Assembly (NCBI GenBank): GCA_039033415.1
Contig: JBCCCR010000005.1
Span: forward strand, 181,266 to 245,265
Origin: Pseudomonadota bacterium
GTDB taxonomy: Bacteria; Pseudomonadota; Gammaproteobacteria; Xanthomonadales; SZUA-38
DNA: 64,000 nt
Direction: 5' to 3'
Both the position numbers and the translations under genes were made by a program. The notes under the pieces were generated by a model. That model saw nothing but the letters and a program-made list of their open reading frames with translations, was not told where the DNA came from and did no database searches. Within the stretch, counting starts at the first letter, position 1; the number at the start of each line of letters is the position of its first letter. Shown here piece by piece: positions 53,574-63,156 of the stretch.

Positions 53574-54485
53574 TCAGCCGGTGAGCTGTTCCAACCTCGA
53601 TAGCAAACGGTCATTGAGCAGCGACGGATTCACCAGGTGAAGGAAGTGACTCTGACCGATAAGTACTTGGGCATTGAAGCGAGGCATAACCTGTCGAATC
53701 TGCTCAACGTTGGTTGGGACGCCATCTGAGTTCAGCGCCCAGACAGGTTTGCTAAAGCCGGTGACAGCTGCCGCAGGGTCGTCGCTGGCGAACGCTGCGG
53801 ACGCGGCAATCGCCTGGTCGCGGTGGGTGCTGGACATCTGCGTGAAAATCCATCGCCGCAGATCTGGATCAGCGTTTTCAGGCAGCAAGAACGACATCGA
53901 TTGCTCGACGCGACCGACAAAGTCTTTTTTCAGCGCAGCCAGCGAGGCGTTGATCCGTTCCTCGGTAGGTGCAGGCAGGCCGAGGTTCTGAAAGGTATCA
54001 AACCCCACAATGCCGAGGAGCCGTTCCTCGAGCCGGGGGGCTACGTGACAGGCGACGCGGCCTCCCGCGGAGTGCACCACCAGCACCAGCGGCCCGGGAA
54101 ATCGAGCTGCCACCGCCAGCACGTCTTCAGCGAATGCGGTAACGGTGTGCTGCTGGCGAGGACCCGACTGACCGTGACCCGCCAGATCCATCGCGGCAAA
54201 TCGATACCTCCGGCTGATCGGCCCAAACTGTGGCCCAAAGAATGTGTGGTTGCAGCTCCAGCCATGGACAAACAGCACCGTGACCGCACCCTCGCCGCCG
54301 TATCGGTAAAAGATGGGTGTACCGTCGGAAGAGGTTGCGACAGCCTCCGTCATTTCGGGCCATGGCTCCCCCACCGGTGGGCCGGGTCCTATTGACCTTG
54401 CACGCGCTAAGCCGATCCCTGACAGCGGGAGCGCCACGATCCCCGGCAGCGACGCGAGCAGCCGCCGACGCTGGTTAAAACTCAT
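53574..54485 (-). CDS. Exported alpha/beta hydrolase, probable Tat substrate
   Basis: A 303-residue alpha/beta hydrolase. The N-terminus has a twin-arginine pattern (NQRRRLLASLPGIVALPLSG). The fold shows FVHGWSCNHTFFGPQF for the oxyanion strand, AAMDLAGHGQSG, the nucleophile in VVHSAGGR, and IGQSHFLHL with the His of the triad near the end. ATG 54485 is chosen over GTG 54494. It lies 33 bases downstream of the first amine oxidase gene and is probably cotranscribed with it. Substrate unknown; an ester released by the neighbouring oxidases is possible. Confidence 0.88.
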   Translation of the reverse strand: MSFNQRRRLLASLPGIVALPLSGIGLARARSIGPGPPVGEPWPEMTEAVATSSDGTPIFYRYGGEGAVTVLFVHGWSCNHTFFGPQFGPISRRYRFAAMDLAGHGQSGPRQQHTVTAFAEDVLAVAARFPGPLVLVVHSAGGRVACHVAPRLEERLLGIVGFDTFQNLGLPAPTEERINASLAALKKDFVGRVEQSMSFLLPENADPDLRRWIFTQMSSTHRDQAIAASAAFASDDPAAAVTGFSKPVWALNSDGVPTNVEQIRQVMPRFNAQVLIGQSHFLHLVNPSLLNDRLLSRLEQLTG

Positions 54486-54518
54486 GCCTTCCACTCCAGG
54501 CGGTTCAACGGGCAGGCA

Positions 54519-56012
54519 TCATGCCAGCAGAGTTTGGGCGATCTCCATGGCGGCGCGTTCGCCGGTTTCCATGGCCGCTTCCATTCCCAGCTCGAGCTGG
54601 CGGAGATGCTCTCCGGCAAAATGTACCCGGCCGTGAGGCTTGCTCATTGCGTTGACCCAGGCGTTGACGCGACCGACCGGCAGCTCAAAGCTGCAGCCAC
54701 CGGCGTTGGCTCCCTGTGCCCAGGAGTGAACGCCGATCACCTCCAGCTTGCCGGCAGCTGAAGGACGGATACGCTCAATTTCCTTGAGGGCAAAGCGGCC
54801 TCGTTCGTCAGGCGGCATGGCGTCCAGGAATGCCGCCTTCTCGGCAGAGCAGATGGCGCTCATCAGCTCGCGGGAGCCATCCGGCTTAATTTGCTGCCGA
54901 ACGTACTGCAGCGGTCCGTCGGTCCACATGGAGGCACCCAGACCGTCCTCTTCCCAGTAGGGGGCTTTCACCCGCAGCCAGATCTGGCTTTGATTGTTGT
55001 AGGGCATCTGGTCAACCGCTTCCGCCTGAGCGCCTTTCAGCGGCGGATCGAAGGAGACTTTGCGCAGGCTGCTGAACGGCAGCGCGCTCAGTACAAAGCC
55101 GGCGTTGACGGTCGAGCCGTCAGCCAGCGTCACGGTATTTATGTTGCTGCTTTGCTCAACAGATACCACGCGGCTGCCCAGCCGCACGCTGTCGCCCAGC
55201 TCAGCAGCCATGGCGTCGGTCAAACGCGTTGTCCCGCCGACGATGTGTGACGAGATAATCGAGGCGATCTCGTACTGATCCAGCGTCTTACGTTGCTCCG
55301 GGGTCACGCGATTGATCTCAACGCGCCCGCGCGTGGTTTCCTGCAGCATGCGTAGCACGCTTTTTTCGTGCATCGGGCTGCGGCCGCTCGACTCATACAT
55401 CAAACGTATCGCCTCTTTCGAGGCTCCCTGACGTTTGAGCCAGTCCGTGATGGAGATGTCGTACTCGGCAGCTTCGGGGCCACGCCAGTCGTCCAATTCG
55501 GTAAACGGCGAGCGTTTACCGATGTAGAAGCTAAACAGCGTGTGCGGCGGCACCTCGCGCTCATCGCCTTCCGTCAGGTTGAGCGGCGATTCCGCCCATT
55601 GCTCAGCGTCGACCAGCTTGCCTCCAATCACCGGCGTGTATGGCGCGTTGACGTGCGAACCCGGACCAAGCTCGATGTTGAGTCGACGACACATATCCAG
55701 GATCCGAGCGTAGCTCCCGCCGATCTGAGACGCGCCGAGGTCGGGAGACTGAAACCAATCCCTGGCGGTCAGGCAGCGCCCGCCCACGCGATCGTTTGCC
55801 TCGAGCACCTGCACCGAGGCGCCGAGCTCCTGCAGCAGCATGGCAGCATAAAGCCCCGACAGTCCCGCACCGAGCACCGCAACGTCGACCTTTTGCGTCT
55901 CCGCGCGCACGCGTCCGCCCAGCCCAACACCGGCCAATGCTCCAGCGCCGGCCGCCAGAAAGTCTCTGCGCTTCAGCGTTTTCGCGACGCCATTTGGATC
56001 CCGGTTGCCCAT
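54519..56012 (-). CDS. Tat-exported flavin amine oxidase (copy 1)
   Basis: A 497-residue FAD amine oxidase. A Tat signal (LKRRDFLAAGAGALAGVGLGG) precedes the FAD-binding motif VLGAGLSGLYAAMLLQELGASVQVLEANDRVGGRC (about 46-80). Later motifs are GGTTRLTDAMA, ALPFSSLRK, and VHFAGEHLRQLELGMEAAMETGERAAMEI at the C-terminus, the FAD-ribose region of monoamine oxidase family enzymes. It catalyses oxidative deamination of an amine in the periplasm, presumably. A strong GGGAGGGAGG precedes ATG 56012. It is paralogous to copy 2 and divergent from the GMC gene. Confidence 0.9.
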   Translation of the reverse strand: MGNRDPNGVAKTLKRRDFLAAGAGALAGVGLGGRVRAETQKVDVAVLGAGLSGLYAAMLLQELGASVQVLEANDRVGGRCLTARDWFQSPDLGASQIGGSYARILDMCRRLNIELGPGSHVNAPYTPVIGGKLVDAEQWAESPLNLTEGDEREVPPHTLFSFYIGKRSPFTELDDWRGPEAAEYDISITDWLKRQGASKEAIRLMYESSGRSPMHEKSVLRMLQETTRGRVEINRVTPEQRKTLDQYEIASIISSHIVGGTTRLTDAMAAELGDSVRLGSRVVSVEQSSNINTVTLADGSTVNAGFVLSALPFSSLRKVSFDPPLKGAQAEAVDQMPYNNQSQIWLRVKAPYWEEDGLGASMWTDGPLQYVRQQIKPDGSRELMSAICSAEKAAFLDAMPPDERGRFALKEIERIRPSAAGKLEVIGVHSWAQGANAGGCSFELPVGRVNAWVNAMSKPHGRVHFAGEHLRQLELGMEAAMETGERAAMEIAQTLLA

Positions 56013-56196
56013 CAGCCTCCCTCCCGTTTAATCTGCTGGCGTGCTGCTTCGAGCACGACTGGGGTCGCTTCACACTAATGGATCACAACCCACTCGGCAA
56101 AGGACGGGCATCGGCAATCGATGATTTAATGGCGATCGTGCGCCCGACGTTGCGCGGACAGGTTCACGCGGCTGCCGCGCTGCAGTGGCTTGCTTG

Positions 56197-57816
56197 ATGA
56201 CGTCACAATCCTGGGATTACATCATTATCGGAGCGGGTTCCGCCGGTTGTGTACTGGCCAATCGCCTCTCGGAGGATCCCAAGATACGAGTCTTGCTCAT
56301 GGAGGCGGGCGGCGAAAATAACGCTTACGCCATTCGCATTCCGGCGGGCATTGCCTCCGCCATTTTCCAGGACCGGTACAACTGGAAATACCCGGCGGTC
56401 GCAGACCCTACCCGAGCGGATTTGGTCGACAGCTGGTCGGGGGGCAGAGGGCTTGGCGGCTCAAGCAGCATCAACGGGATGTTGTTTATGCGGGGTGCCA
56501 GAGCGGACTACGATGGCTGGCATGAGCTTGGCTGCGAGGGCTGGGATTACGAGTCTCTGTTGCCCCACTTCAAGGCCATCGAGTCGTTCGAGGGTGGCGC
56601 GGATCATTTTCGAGGCGGCAACGGACCACTCTGCGTGAGCTATCCCGCCGAAAAACCGGCGCTGGTAGACCGCTGGATCGAGGCTGCCAAGAACGCCGGA
56701 CATCCATTTAACCCCGACTACAACGGCGAGGCAACGCTGGGCGTTGGAGTCACACAGGCATCGATCAAGAACGGCCGACGCCACTGCGCGGCGGAGGCGT
56801 TTCTCAACCCGGCCCGGGGCCGTCCCAATCTCACCATCCGCAACCGCTGCCAGGCCACCCGAATTATTTTCAACGGCGAACGGGCATGCGGCGTAGAGTA
56901 CCTTCGTGGCGGCCATATGGATCAGGCCCACTGCACTGGCGAGGTCATCCTCTCGAGCGGAGCGATCGGCTCCCCCGGGCTGCTGATGCGCAGCGGCATT
57001 GGCCCGGCAGCAAGTCTGTCGGAGCTGGATATCCCGGTAGTTCACGACAGCAGCGACGTTGGCGCCAACCTGATGGAACACCCAGGCATTTACGTCAAAG
57101 CGTTTACTCATCTACCGAGCTTTAATCGCGCCGGGAGACCGCTACGGATGCCTTTTGTGCTCCTCAACTGGCTAATCCGCGGCCGCGGCGCCGCGGCGGT
57201 CGGTACAACGGTGGCCCAGCTCCTGGCTCGATCGTCCGATCGCGAACCGGCCCACGACCTGCAGATCTTGCTGAGCCTCGTGCACTTCGGTATCAACACC
57301 ACCGGTGACGGCGTCAAGCTCAATTCGCGGGACGGCATTTCGATGGCCTGCTGTTTGATGCTGCCGAAGTCGCGCGGACGCGTTCGCCTGACGTCGGCTG
57401 ATCCGAACGTGCCGCCGCAGGTACAGCACAGGATGTTCGAAGCTGAAGAGGATGTAGAGCGCCTTGCGCAGGCAGCAAAACAGGCGCTCAAGCTGCTGAA
57501 CACCGCGCCGTTGGCGGACGTGATCGACGAGGTCGATTTCCCCCTTAGCCTCGAAGCACCGACCGGCGAATGGTACGACTTCGTGCGTCAGACGGCTTTT
57601 CGCGGCGATCATCCGTCGGGCACCTGTCGAATGGGCGCCGACGAGGCATCGGTCGTCGATCCTCGTTTGCGGGTCAGGGGCGTTGACGGCCTGCGCGTGG
57701 TTGATACATCCATCATTCCCATCATTCCACGGGCCAACACCAACGCAACAGCGCTGATGATTGCGGACAAAGCGGCGGCGATGATTCGGGAGGATCGTTC
57801 GTCAGCCTCGCCGTAG
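56197..57816 (+). CDS. GMC family FAD oxidoreductase
   Basis: A 539-residue glucose-methanol-choline oxidoreductase: FAD motif DYIIIGAGSAGCVLANRLSED, GGSSSINGMLFMRGARADYDGW, and the C-terminal HPSGTCRMG...VVDPRLRVRGVDGLRVVDTSIIP...NATALMIADKAA. It is related to choline and alcohol dehydrogenases, which oxidise an alcohol to an aldehyde. There is no signal peptide, so it is cytoplasmic, unlike the amine oxidases on both sides. ATG 56197 is used; an in-frame GTG lies 12 bases earlier. Substrate not evident. Confidence 0.92.
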   Translation: MTSQSWDYIIIGAGSAGCVLANRLSEDPKIRVLLMEAGGENNAYAIRIPAGIASAIFQDRYNWKYPAVADPTRADLVDSWSGGRGLGGSSSINGMLFMRGARADYDGWHELGCEGWDYESLLPHFKAIESFEGGADHFRGGNGPLCVSYPAEKPALVDRWIEAAKNAGHPFNPDYNGEATLGVGVTQASIKNGRRHCAAEAFLNPARGRPNLTIRNRCQATRIIFNGERACGVEYLRGGHMDQAHCTGEVILSSGAIGSPGLLMRSGIGPAASLSELDIPVVHDSSDVGANLMEHPGIYVKAFTHLPSFNRAGRPLRMPFVLLNWLIRGRGAAAVGTTVAQLLARSSDREPAHDLQILLSLVHFGINTTGDGVKLNSRDGISMACCLMLPKSRGRVRLTSADPNVPPQVQHRMFEAEEDVERLAQAAKQALKLLNTAPLADVIDEVDFPLSLEAPTGEWYDFVRQTAFRGDHPSGTCRMGADEASVVDPRLRVRGVDGLRVVDTSIIPIIPRANTNATALMIADKAAAMIREDRSSASP

Positions 57817-57862
57817 AAATGTCGTATGCTGGCCTTGCGTAAGTTCGAGAGGCCCTCTTGCC

Positions 57863-59311
57863 ATGACAGCAGCACCTGATTCCACGTCGCGCCGTAGGGT
57901 CCTGACGGGTATCGCCGCCGGCCTGGCGACCACACCGTTCCGGAGCTTCGCCGGCGGGGGCGGCAAGCCGCTCGACGTGCTGGTGATCGGGGCCGGGCTG
58001 GCCGGTCTGAACAGCGCTCTGTTGCTGGAAGAACTCGGCGCATCGGTGCAGGTGATCGAAAGTCGCGCTCGAATCGGCGGACGACTGCACACGCTCTACG
58101 ACCTCCCCGGGCACCCCGAAGTCGGGGGCAATACCATGGCCAGCGGGTACGCCAGAATGATTGATATGGCCCGCCGCCTGGACCTCAATCTGATCGACTA
58201 CGCCCCACGCATCTTCGGCGCCCCGCCGCCGGCGCTCGTGATGGATGGGAAAATCCTCGAGCGCGCCCAATGGGCTAAGTCTGCGCGAAACCCTTTTCCC
58301 GAAGGCTTTCGAGACAAGATGCCATGGGAGCTGATTCCTGCTCGCACCCGAGGCAAAAATCCGCTCGGAGCTTCCACCGAGTGGCTCAGCGCCGACCGGC
58401 ATTCGCTCGATATCCCGCTGCATGACTACTTTAAACAGCACGGACTGAGTGACGGCGAGATTCGCCTGGCCAACGACACGGCACCCTACTACGGCACCTC
58501 AGCCTGGGACGTTTCAGCATTGATGTACCTGTTCAACGAACGCTGGATTTCGGAGCAGATAAAGCTCGGTCCGGCGGCGTTTGCCGTTGAGGGTGGCAAC
58601 CAACGTTTCACCGAGGCCATGGCCGGGCGACTCAAGGAGGAGGCTCGTCTCGAGCGTGAGGTGATGAGCATTGAGCAGACGACCGATGCCGTTCACGTCC
58701 GATGTCGAAACGGTGAGGCATACCGGGCCCGTTTTGTGGTCTGTTCTCTGCCCTTCTCCAAGGTTCGAGACCTTACGCTGACGCCAGCCCTGGAGGGTGA
58801 GCAACGGCGCGCGGTCAGAACCTTGAGCTACATGCGAAATACGTTAGTTTTTCTGCAGCCGCGAAAGTCCTTCTGGGAAGCGGATGAGCTGTCTCCGAGT
58901 ATGTGGACCAACGGAGGCCTAGGGTCAGTCATGGCCCAACGCTTTGGCGACGACCCTGCTGAAGTCACGGGGCTGGTCGTCAATACCCGAGGCTGGGTGG
59001 CCGATCGATTAGATCGTATGGGGTCCAAAGCGGCGCAGGACTTTGCCGTGGCGGAAATCGAGCGACTCCGGCCTGCCGCCAAAGGTTCGCTTGAGGCCGT
59101 GGGTTTTCACTCCTGGTGGCTCGATCCACACAATGCCGGCGACTGGGCGATCTTCGCTCCGGGGCAGGTCAGCGACTTTGTGCCCACCATGGCGAAACCT
59201 CATGGTCGGCTGCATTTCTGCGGTGAGCATACGGCGCAGATGAATCGTGGTATGGAGGGCGCCATGGAATCTGGAGAGCGGGTTGCGATGGAGATTGCGC
59301 AGCAGCTCTAG
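57863..59311 (+). CDS. Tat-exported flavin amine oxidase (copy 2)
   Basis: A 482-residue FAD amine oxidase with a Tat signal (STSRRRVLTGIAAGLATTPF) and FAD motif VIGAGLAGLNSALLLEELGASVQVIESRARIGGRL (about 41-75). The C-terminus repeats copy 1: LHFCGEHTAQMNRGMEGAMESGERVAMEI. The middle aligns with copy 1 at GGNTMASGYARMIDMARRLDLNL, versus GASQIGGSYARILDMCRRLNIEL. It starts 46 bases after the GMC stop and is probably in the same operon. A hairpin follows the stop. Confidence 0.9.
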   Translation: MTAAPDSTSRRRVLTGIAAGLATTPFRSFAGGGGKPLDVLVIGAGLAGLNSALLLEELGASVQVIESRARIGGRLHTLYDLPGHPEVGGNTMASGYARMIDMARRLDLNLIDYAPRIFGAPPPALVMDGKILERAQWAKSARNPFPEGFRDKMPWELIPARTRGKNPLGASTEWLSADRHSLDIPLHDYFKQHGLSDGEIRLANDTAPYYGTSAWDVSALMYLFNERWISEQIKLGPAAFAVEGGNQRFTEAMAGRLKEEARLEREVMSIEQTTDAVHVRCRNGEAYRARFVVCSLPFSKVRDLTLTPALEGEQRRAVRTLSYMRNTLVFLQPRKSFWEADELSPSMWTNGGLGSVMAQRFGDDPAEVTGLVVNTRGWVADRLDRMGSKAAQDFAVAEIERLRPAAKGSLEAVGFHSWWLDPHNAGDWAIFAPGQVSDFVPTMAKPHGRLHFCGEHTAQMNRGMEGAMESGERVAMEIAQQL

Positions 59312-59364
59312 AGGCCTCGAGTTTCGCGTCAGGTATCGGCAAAGGCCCTGCAACCTGACCCACA

Positions 59365-59390
59365 CGCGAAGGGAGGAATTCCCGTTCGCG
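59365..59390 (+). terminator. Stem-loop after the amine oxidase gene
   Basis: CGCGAA-GGGA pairs with TCCC-(G)-TTCGCG around GGAAT, with one bulged base. It lies 54 bases after the stop of amine oxidase copy 2. No T-run follows, so termination is uncertain. Confidence 0.4.
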
Positions 59391-59498
59391 AAATTCACCG
59401 TCGTCTTCCTGCCGGCGAAAGCGCCTACCTAGAGCCGCGCGAGGCGGCAGTCATGCAAAAGTCTGATGACGCTATCACTTCACGACCAACATAGACGC

Positions 59499-59526
59499 TT
59501 TACAGCTTTTGTGTCGCGATGCTAAT
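59499..59526 (+). promoter_or_regulatory. Possible promoter of the TonB receptor gene
   Basis: TTTACA, 16 bases, GCTAAT (4 of 6). The AT-rich DNA downstream and the 100-base leader to the ATG fit a regulated receptor promoter, but the boxes are weak. Confidence 0.35.
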
Positions 59527-59629
59527 TTCATGAGCATGTTACATATTTTTAACATTAGGTAATGAGGGGACACAGGCACGGCTTGATCGTGGCTGACTAC
59601 TAAAACGGTACACCCGGAGGGTCCAGACC

Positions 59630-62080
59630 ATGTCCAGAGGTTTTAAGACTAGCGCTGTCGCGTTGGCGGTTTCTGCAGCGGGGCTAGCAGCCCCGGGAAT
59701 AGCCTGGAGCCAGAGCAGCGCCCAGTCCGATGAAGAGTTTCTTGAGGAGCTCATCGTGACTGCCCGGAAAGTGGGGGAGTCCATTCAGGATATTCCGCTC
59801 AGCGTGCAGGCCTTCAGCGCGAAGTCGATCGAAAAACAGCAGATCGTCAACGTCGAAGACATCGTCAAATTCACGCCCGGCGTTGTCATTGCCAACGAGA
59901 CGGGGAGCCGGCGGAACTCATCAATACGGTTCCGCGGGATCGAGCCGCCCAACAACGTGCAACGCCAGCTGCAGACCGCATCGTCTTTTATCGACGGCGT
60001 CTATCTGTCCGGCAGCAGCCAGTGGGTCTCCATGTTTGACTTGGAGCGGGTTGAGGTCGTCAAGGGTCCACAAAGCGCGTTCTTTGGTCGTTCGACATTT
60101 TCCGGCGCGATCAACTACATCACCAAAACACCGGGCAACGAGTTCACCGGTGACGTTCAGGCCATCGTGGGCGACAACGGACGCCAGGACGTGTGGGTGG
60201 CCGCCGAAGGTCCGCTGATCGAAGACAAGCTGTCTTTCCGTGTTTCGGGGCGCTACTACCGTTACGACGGAGCCTGGGATAACTCGCCACCACCCGGAGG
60301 AGCGCGGCCCGGCGAGGAGTTTGGCGATATCGGCGCGCGGGAAAGCGACACCGTCAGCCTGACGCTTTACGCAACGCCGACTGAAAATCTATCGATCAAA
60401 TTTCGGTACCTGGATAACCAGGACGACGACGGACCGGCTAACCAATTCATCATTGCCGGTGAAAACAACAACTGTGGGCCCTTCAATGGAGGCTTTAGCA
60501 ACTACTTCTGCGGGACCCTGAACGCTGGCCTGCTGACACGGGGCACCTCCATTGAAACCTCGAGTCTCGACGACACGAGATTTGCCGACGACCTTGGTTA
60601 CGAGGTCGACAACGAATTTATGTCGCTCATCGCGGACTGGGACATCAACGGCTCGGGCTACACGTTGACGTCCGTATCTGGCTGGTATGAGGAATCTCTC
60701 AGCGATTACAAGGCCCAGATCCCCGACGAACTGGACGTTTTTGCGTCGTGGGATGATGAGTCGTTCTCGCAGGAACTGCGCCTGACGTCTCCGCAGGACC
60801 GGCGCTTCCGGTGGATGGTCGGCGCCTATTACCTTGACCTGGAGTATTTCCAGGGCGGGCAGGCTGGCTTCCCCAGCCCCGGACCTCAAGGACCGTTCTC
60901 TCTGGGCCAGCCCAGGGGCGCCCCCGGACTCTTTGGCGTCAACCCCCAAGCCATGGAGGCCATAGAGAACAAGGCGATTTTCGGCAGCATCGGCTTTGAT
61001 ATCACCGATCAGCTCACGCTCAGCGTTGAGCTGCGGCGGGAAGAGGAAACCCTGGATATCGCCAGCTCGGTGATCCAGGAAGCCATGCCGCTGGACTCCA
61101 GCACCGACGAACTGGCCATCGCAACCGCGCAGCAGTTCGGCGGCGCTGAGCTTCCGCTGTCGGGCGAGTTCGATGCCACCCTTCCCAGGGTGATCCTGGA
61201 CTATAGGCTGTCCGAAAACACGATGGTTTACGGCAGCTATTCCGAAGGCAACAATCCGGGCGGCTTCAACACCGAGGTCATCCAGCTTGAGCCCACGGTG
61301 GCGTTGCCGGCATTCCAGGCCGACAACCCAGGTATCGGTTACAACATTGCGCAAGCGGAGCTGGAGTCAATCGAGGTGGGTTTTAAACACTCGCTTGCCA
61401 ACGGCCGAGGCTTCATCAATGGCGCGGCCTACTTCATGGACTGGACCAATCAGCGCTTCGGCAATTTCCAGCGGGACGTAGACAGCAACGGTGACGGTCG
61501 TTTTGTTGCCGGCTCAGACCGGCTTGGTCAGCAGATCGATTTTCAGGGTAACGGCAGCACGGATATCTGGGGGGTTGAGTTCGCAGGCAGCTACGCCTTT
61601 AACGAAAACTGGGCCGTCAGCGGGGGCTACAACTACACCAAGACCGACATCCAGGAGTTTCTGGATGGGCAATCCACCCGGGTACTTGGCAGTCCAGATG
61701 CCAGTGGCAGAGAAGTCGCCCAGTCGCCGAATCACACCGGCAATATCGGCGTGGACTGGACCATGCCGGCTGGCGAGATCTTCGGCCAGCGTGGTGGCGA
61801 GTGGTTTGCCAGGCTGGACTCCTGGTATCAGTCGGAAGCCTACACCTGGGTGATCAACCTGGCCGAAACCGAGGCGGCGTGGCTGCACAATCTGCGAGGC
61901 GGCTGGCGCAACGATCGCTACAGCGTTACGTTCTGGATTGAGAATCTGCTCGACGACGATCCGGTGCTCGCCTCCCGTCGCACCACCGGCAGCTTCCTGA
62001 CAGGCACCCTGGGGTACTTTGTATCCCTGCCGGAACCGCGTACTTATGGTCTGACGGTCACCGCACGCTTCGGGCAGTAA
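59630..62080 (+). CDS. TonB-dependent outer-membrane receptor
   Basis: An 816-residue receptor with a signal peptide (AVALAVSAAGLAAPGIAWSQS). A TonB-box-like start EELIVTARKVGESIQDIPLSVQAFSAKSI leads into the plug (IVKFTPGVVI, RFRGIEPPNN, FDLERVEVVKGPQSAFFGRSTFSGAINYITKTPG). The barrel runs from about residue 175 with YGSYSEGNNPGGFN near 535 and ends YGLTVTARFGQ. GGAGGG precedes the ATG. No FecI/FecR pair is adjacent. It probably imports a small organic substrate for the oxidase cluster upstream, or its oligomeric form; the ligand is unknown. Confidence 0.95.
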   Translation: MSRGFKTSAVALAVSAAGLAAPGIAWSQSSAQSDEEFLEELIVTARKVGESIQDIPLSVQAFSAKSIEKQQIVNVEDIVKFTPGVVIANETGSRRNSSIRFRGIEPPNNVQRQLQTASSFIDGVYLSGSSQWVSMFDLERVEVVKGPQSAFFGRSTFSGAINYITKTPGNEFTGDVQAIVGDNGRQDVWVAAEGPLIEDKLSFRVSGRYYRYDGAWDNSPPPGGARPGEEFGDIGARESDTVSLTLYATPTENLSIKFRYLDNQDDDGPANQFIIAGENNNCGPFNGGFSNYFCGTLNAGLLTRGTSIETSSLDDTRFADDLGYEVDNEFMSLIADWDINGSGYTLTSVSGWYEESLSDYKAQIPDELDVFASWDDESFSQELRLTSPQDRRFRWMVGAYYLDLEYFQGGQAGFPSPGPQGPFSLGQPRGAPGLFGVNPQAMEAIENKAIFGSIGFDITDQLTLSVELRREEETLDIASSVIQEAMPLDSSTDELAIATAQQFGGAELPLSGEFDATLPRVILDYRLSENTMVYGSYSEGNNPGGFNTEVIQLEPTVALPAFQADNPGIGYNIAQAELESIEVGFKHSLANGRGFINGAAYFMDWTNQRFGNFQRDVDSNGDGRFVAGSDRLGQQIDFQGNGSTDIWGVEFAGSYAFNENWAVSGGYNYTKTDIQEFLDGQSTRVLGSPDASGREVAQSPNHTGNIGVDWTMPAGEIFGQRGGEWFARLDSWYQSEAYTWVINLAETEAAWLHNLRGGWRNDRYSVTFWIENLLDDDPVLASRRTTGSFLTGTLGYFVSLPEPRTYGLTVTARFGQ

Positions 62081-62108
62081 GCGCACCCGATCAATCACTG
62101 ACTTAAGG

Positions 62109-62140
62109 GGCAGCGGCGTTCAAACGTCGCTGCCTTTTTT
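62109..62140 (+). terminator. TonB receptor Rho-independent terminator
   Basis: GGCAGCGGCGTT pairs with AACGTCGCTGCC (one wobble pair) around a very short loop, followed by six T. It starts 29 bases after the receptor stop and 36 bases before the hydrolase ATG. Confidence 0.85.
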
Positions 62141-62175
62141 ATCTCCGTCAAACCTCCACTCAGGGAGGAATCAGC

Positions 62176-63150
62176 ATGAAGTCTTTTTTGTACCTTCCGC
62201 TGCTTATCGCCGCCGCAGCGCCGGCGTTTGCCCAGCACCCACCCTCCGTCACGCAGTGCGGCGAACCTTCTGCCGGCACCATTACCTACGAGGCCATCGT
62301 CAACAAATACGCCGACCCCGACTCAAAGTTTGCGGTGCTCGAGGGTCTGGACGGAATCAATACCCACTACAAAGATGAAGGCAGCGGGCCAGCCGTATTG
62401 CTGGTACACAGCTCCTCCGGCGATTTGAAAGACTACGACCACTGGGTGGCAAGACTCAAAGACCGTTATCGGGTTGTGCGATTAGACCTGCCGGCTTTCG
62501 GCCTGACCGGCGCTGTGCCCAGCGGCAACTATTCGATTGACCGTTACCTGATGCTGGTCGATGCGTTGATGGATCATTTGGACATCAAACAGTTTGCCAT
62601 CGCCGGCACCTCCTACGGTGGCCTGGTTGCCTTCCGCTACGCCAGTACCCGCCCGGACCGCGTAACTGCGTTAGTTCTGCAAAACTCGGCGGGCGTTGAA
62701 TACGGCGGCCGCCGCGGCACGAACGAACGCGCGCGCGATTTCTCGATGAGTTTCAAACCCCGAGCGGTTACGACGGATGGCTTCGAAAAGATGCTGAAGA
62801 TCATGATCAATGATCCCGAGAAGGTCACGCCGGAGCTCGTCGCTCGCAAAACCGACTACGCCAACGTCATCGGCAGAGATTGCGAGTCGTTCGTCGCCGG
62901 CCGGCTCTACGAACGCGGCAATCCGGAACGGGTGTTGAGTCACGTCAGAGCTCCAGCGCTGGTGCTCTGGGGCGGCGACAGCAACGGACTGTCCGTGTCG
63001 ACGGCTGATGCCTTTGGCGCGGCGTTGGTGAACGCACCGGTAGTTAAGAAGATCGTCTATGAAGGCGGCGGCCACTTCATCCACATCGAGCGCCCCGAGG
63101 AAACGGCCAAGGACGTGCGTGCTTTTTTGGATCAGCACCTGAACGGCTAA
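62176..63150 (+). CDS. Exported alpha/beta hydrolase
   Basis: A 324-residue exported hydrolase with signal MKSFLYLPLLIAAAAPAFAQ. VLLVHSSSGDLKDYDHW holds the oxyanion strand, RLDLPAFGLTGAVP the loop, and AIAGTSYGGLVAFRYA the nucleophile Ser146; LVLWGGDSNGLS and YEGGGHFIHIERPE carry the acid and His. GGGAGG precedes ATG. It follows the TonB receptor directly, after a terminator, and may process the imported compound in the periplasm. Substrate unknown. Confidence 0.9.
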   Translation: MKSFLYLPLLIAAAAPAFAQHPPSVTQCGEPSAGTITYEAIVNKYADPDSKFAVLEGLDGINTHYKDEGSGPAVLLVHSSSGDLKDYDHWVARLKDRYRVVRLDLPAFGLTGAVPSGNYSIDRYLMLVDALMDHLDIKQFAIAGTSYGGLVAFRYASTRPDRVTALVLQNSAGVEYGGRRGTNERARDFSMSFKPRAVTTDGFEKMLKIMINDPEKVTPELVARKTDYANVIGRDCESFVAGRLYERGNPERVLSHVRAPALVLWGGDSNGLSVSTADAFGAALVNAPVVKKIVYEGGGHFIHIERPEETAKDVRAFLDQHLNG

Positions 63151-63156
63151 CCCGAC

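Larger units (their letters stand above)
59312..59629. other. 318-base gap before the TonB receptor gene
   Basis: Holds no convincing gene. It contains a stem-loop at 59365-59390 after the amine oxidase stop, an AT-rich stretch around 59490-59560, a possible promoter at 59499-59526, and an imperfect inverted repeat TGTTA...TAACA at about 59538-59555. The rest shows nothing I recognise. Confidence 0.6.

Noticed and set aside
60389..61354. 321-codon open frame opposite the TonB receptor barrel
   Set aside because: Antisense shadow with no signal, motif or start support.
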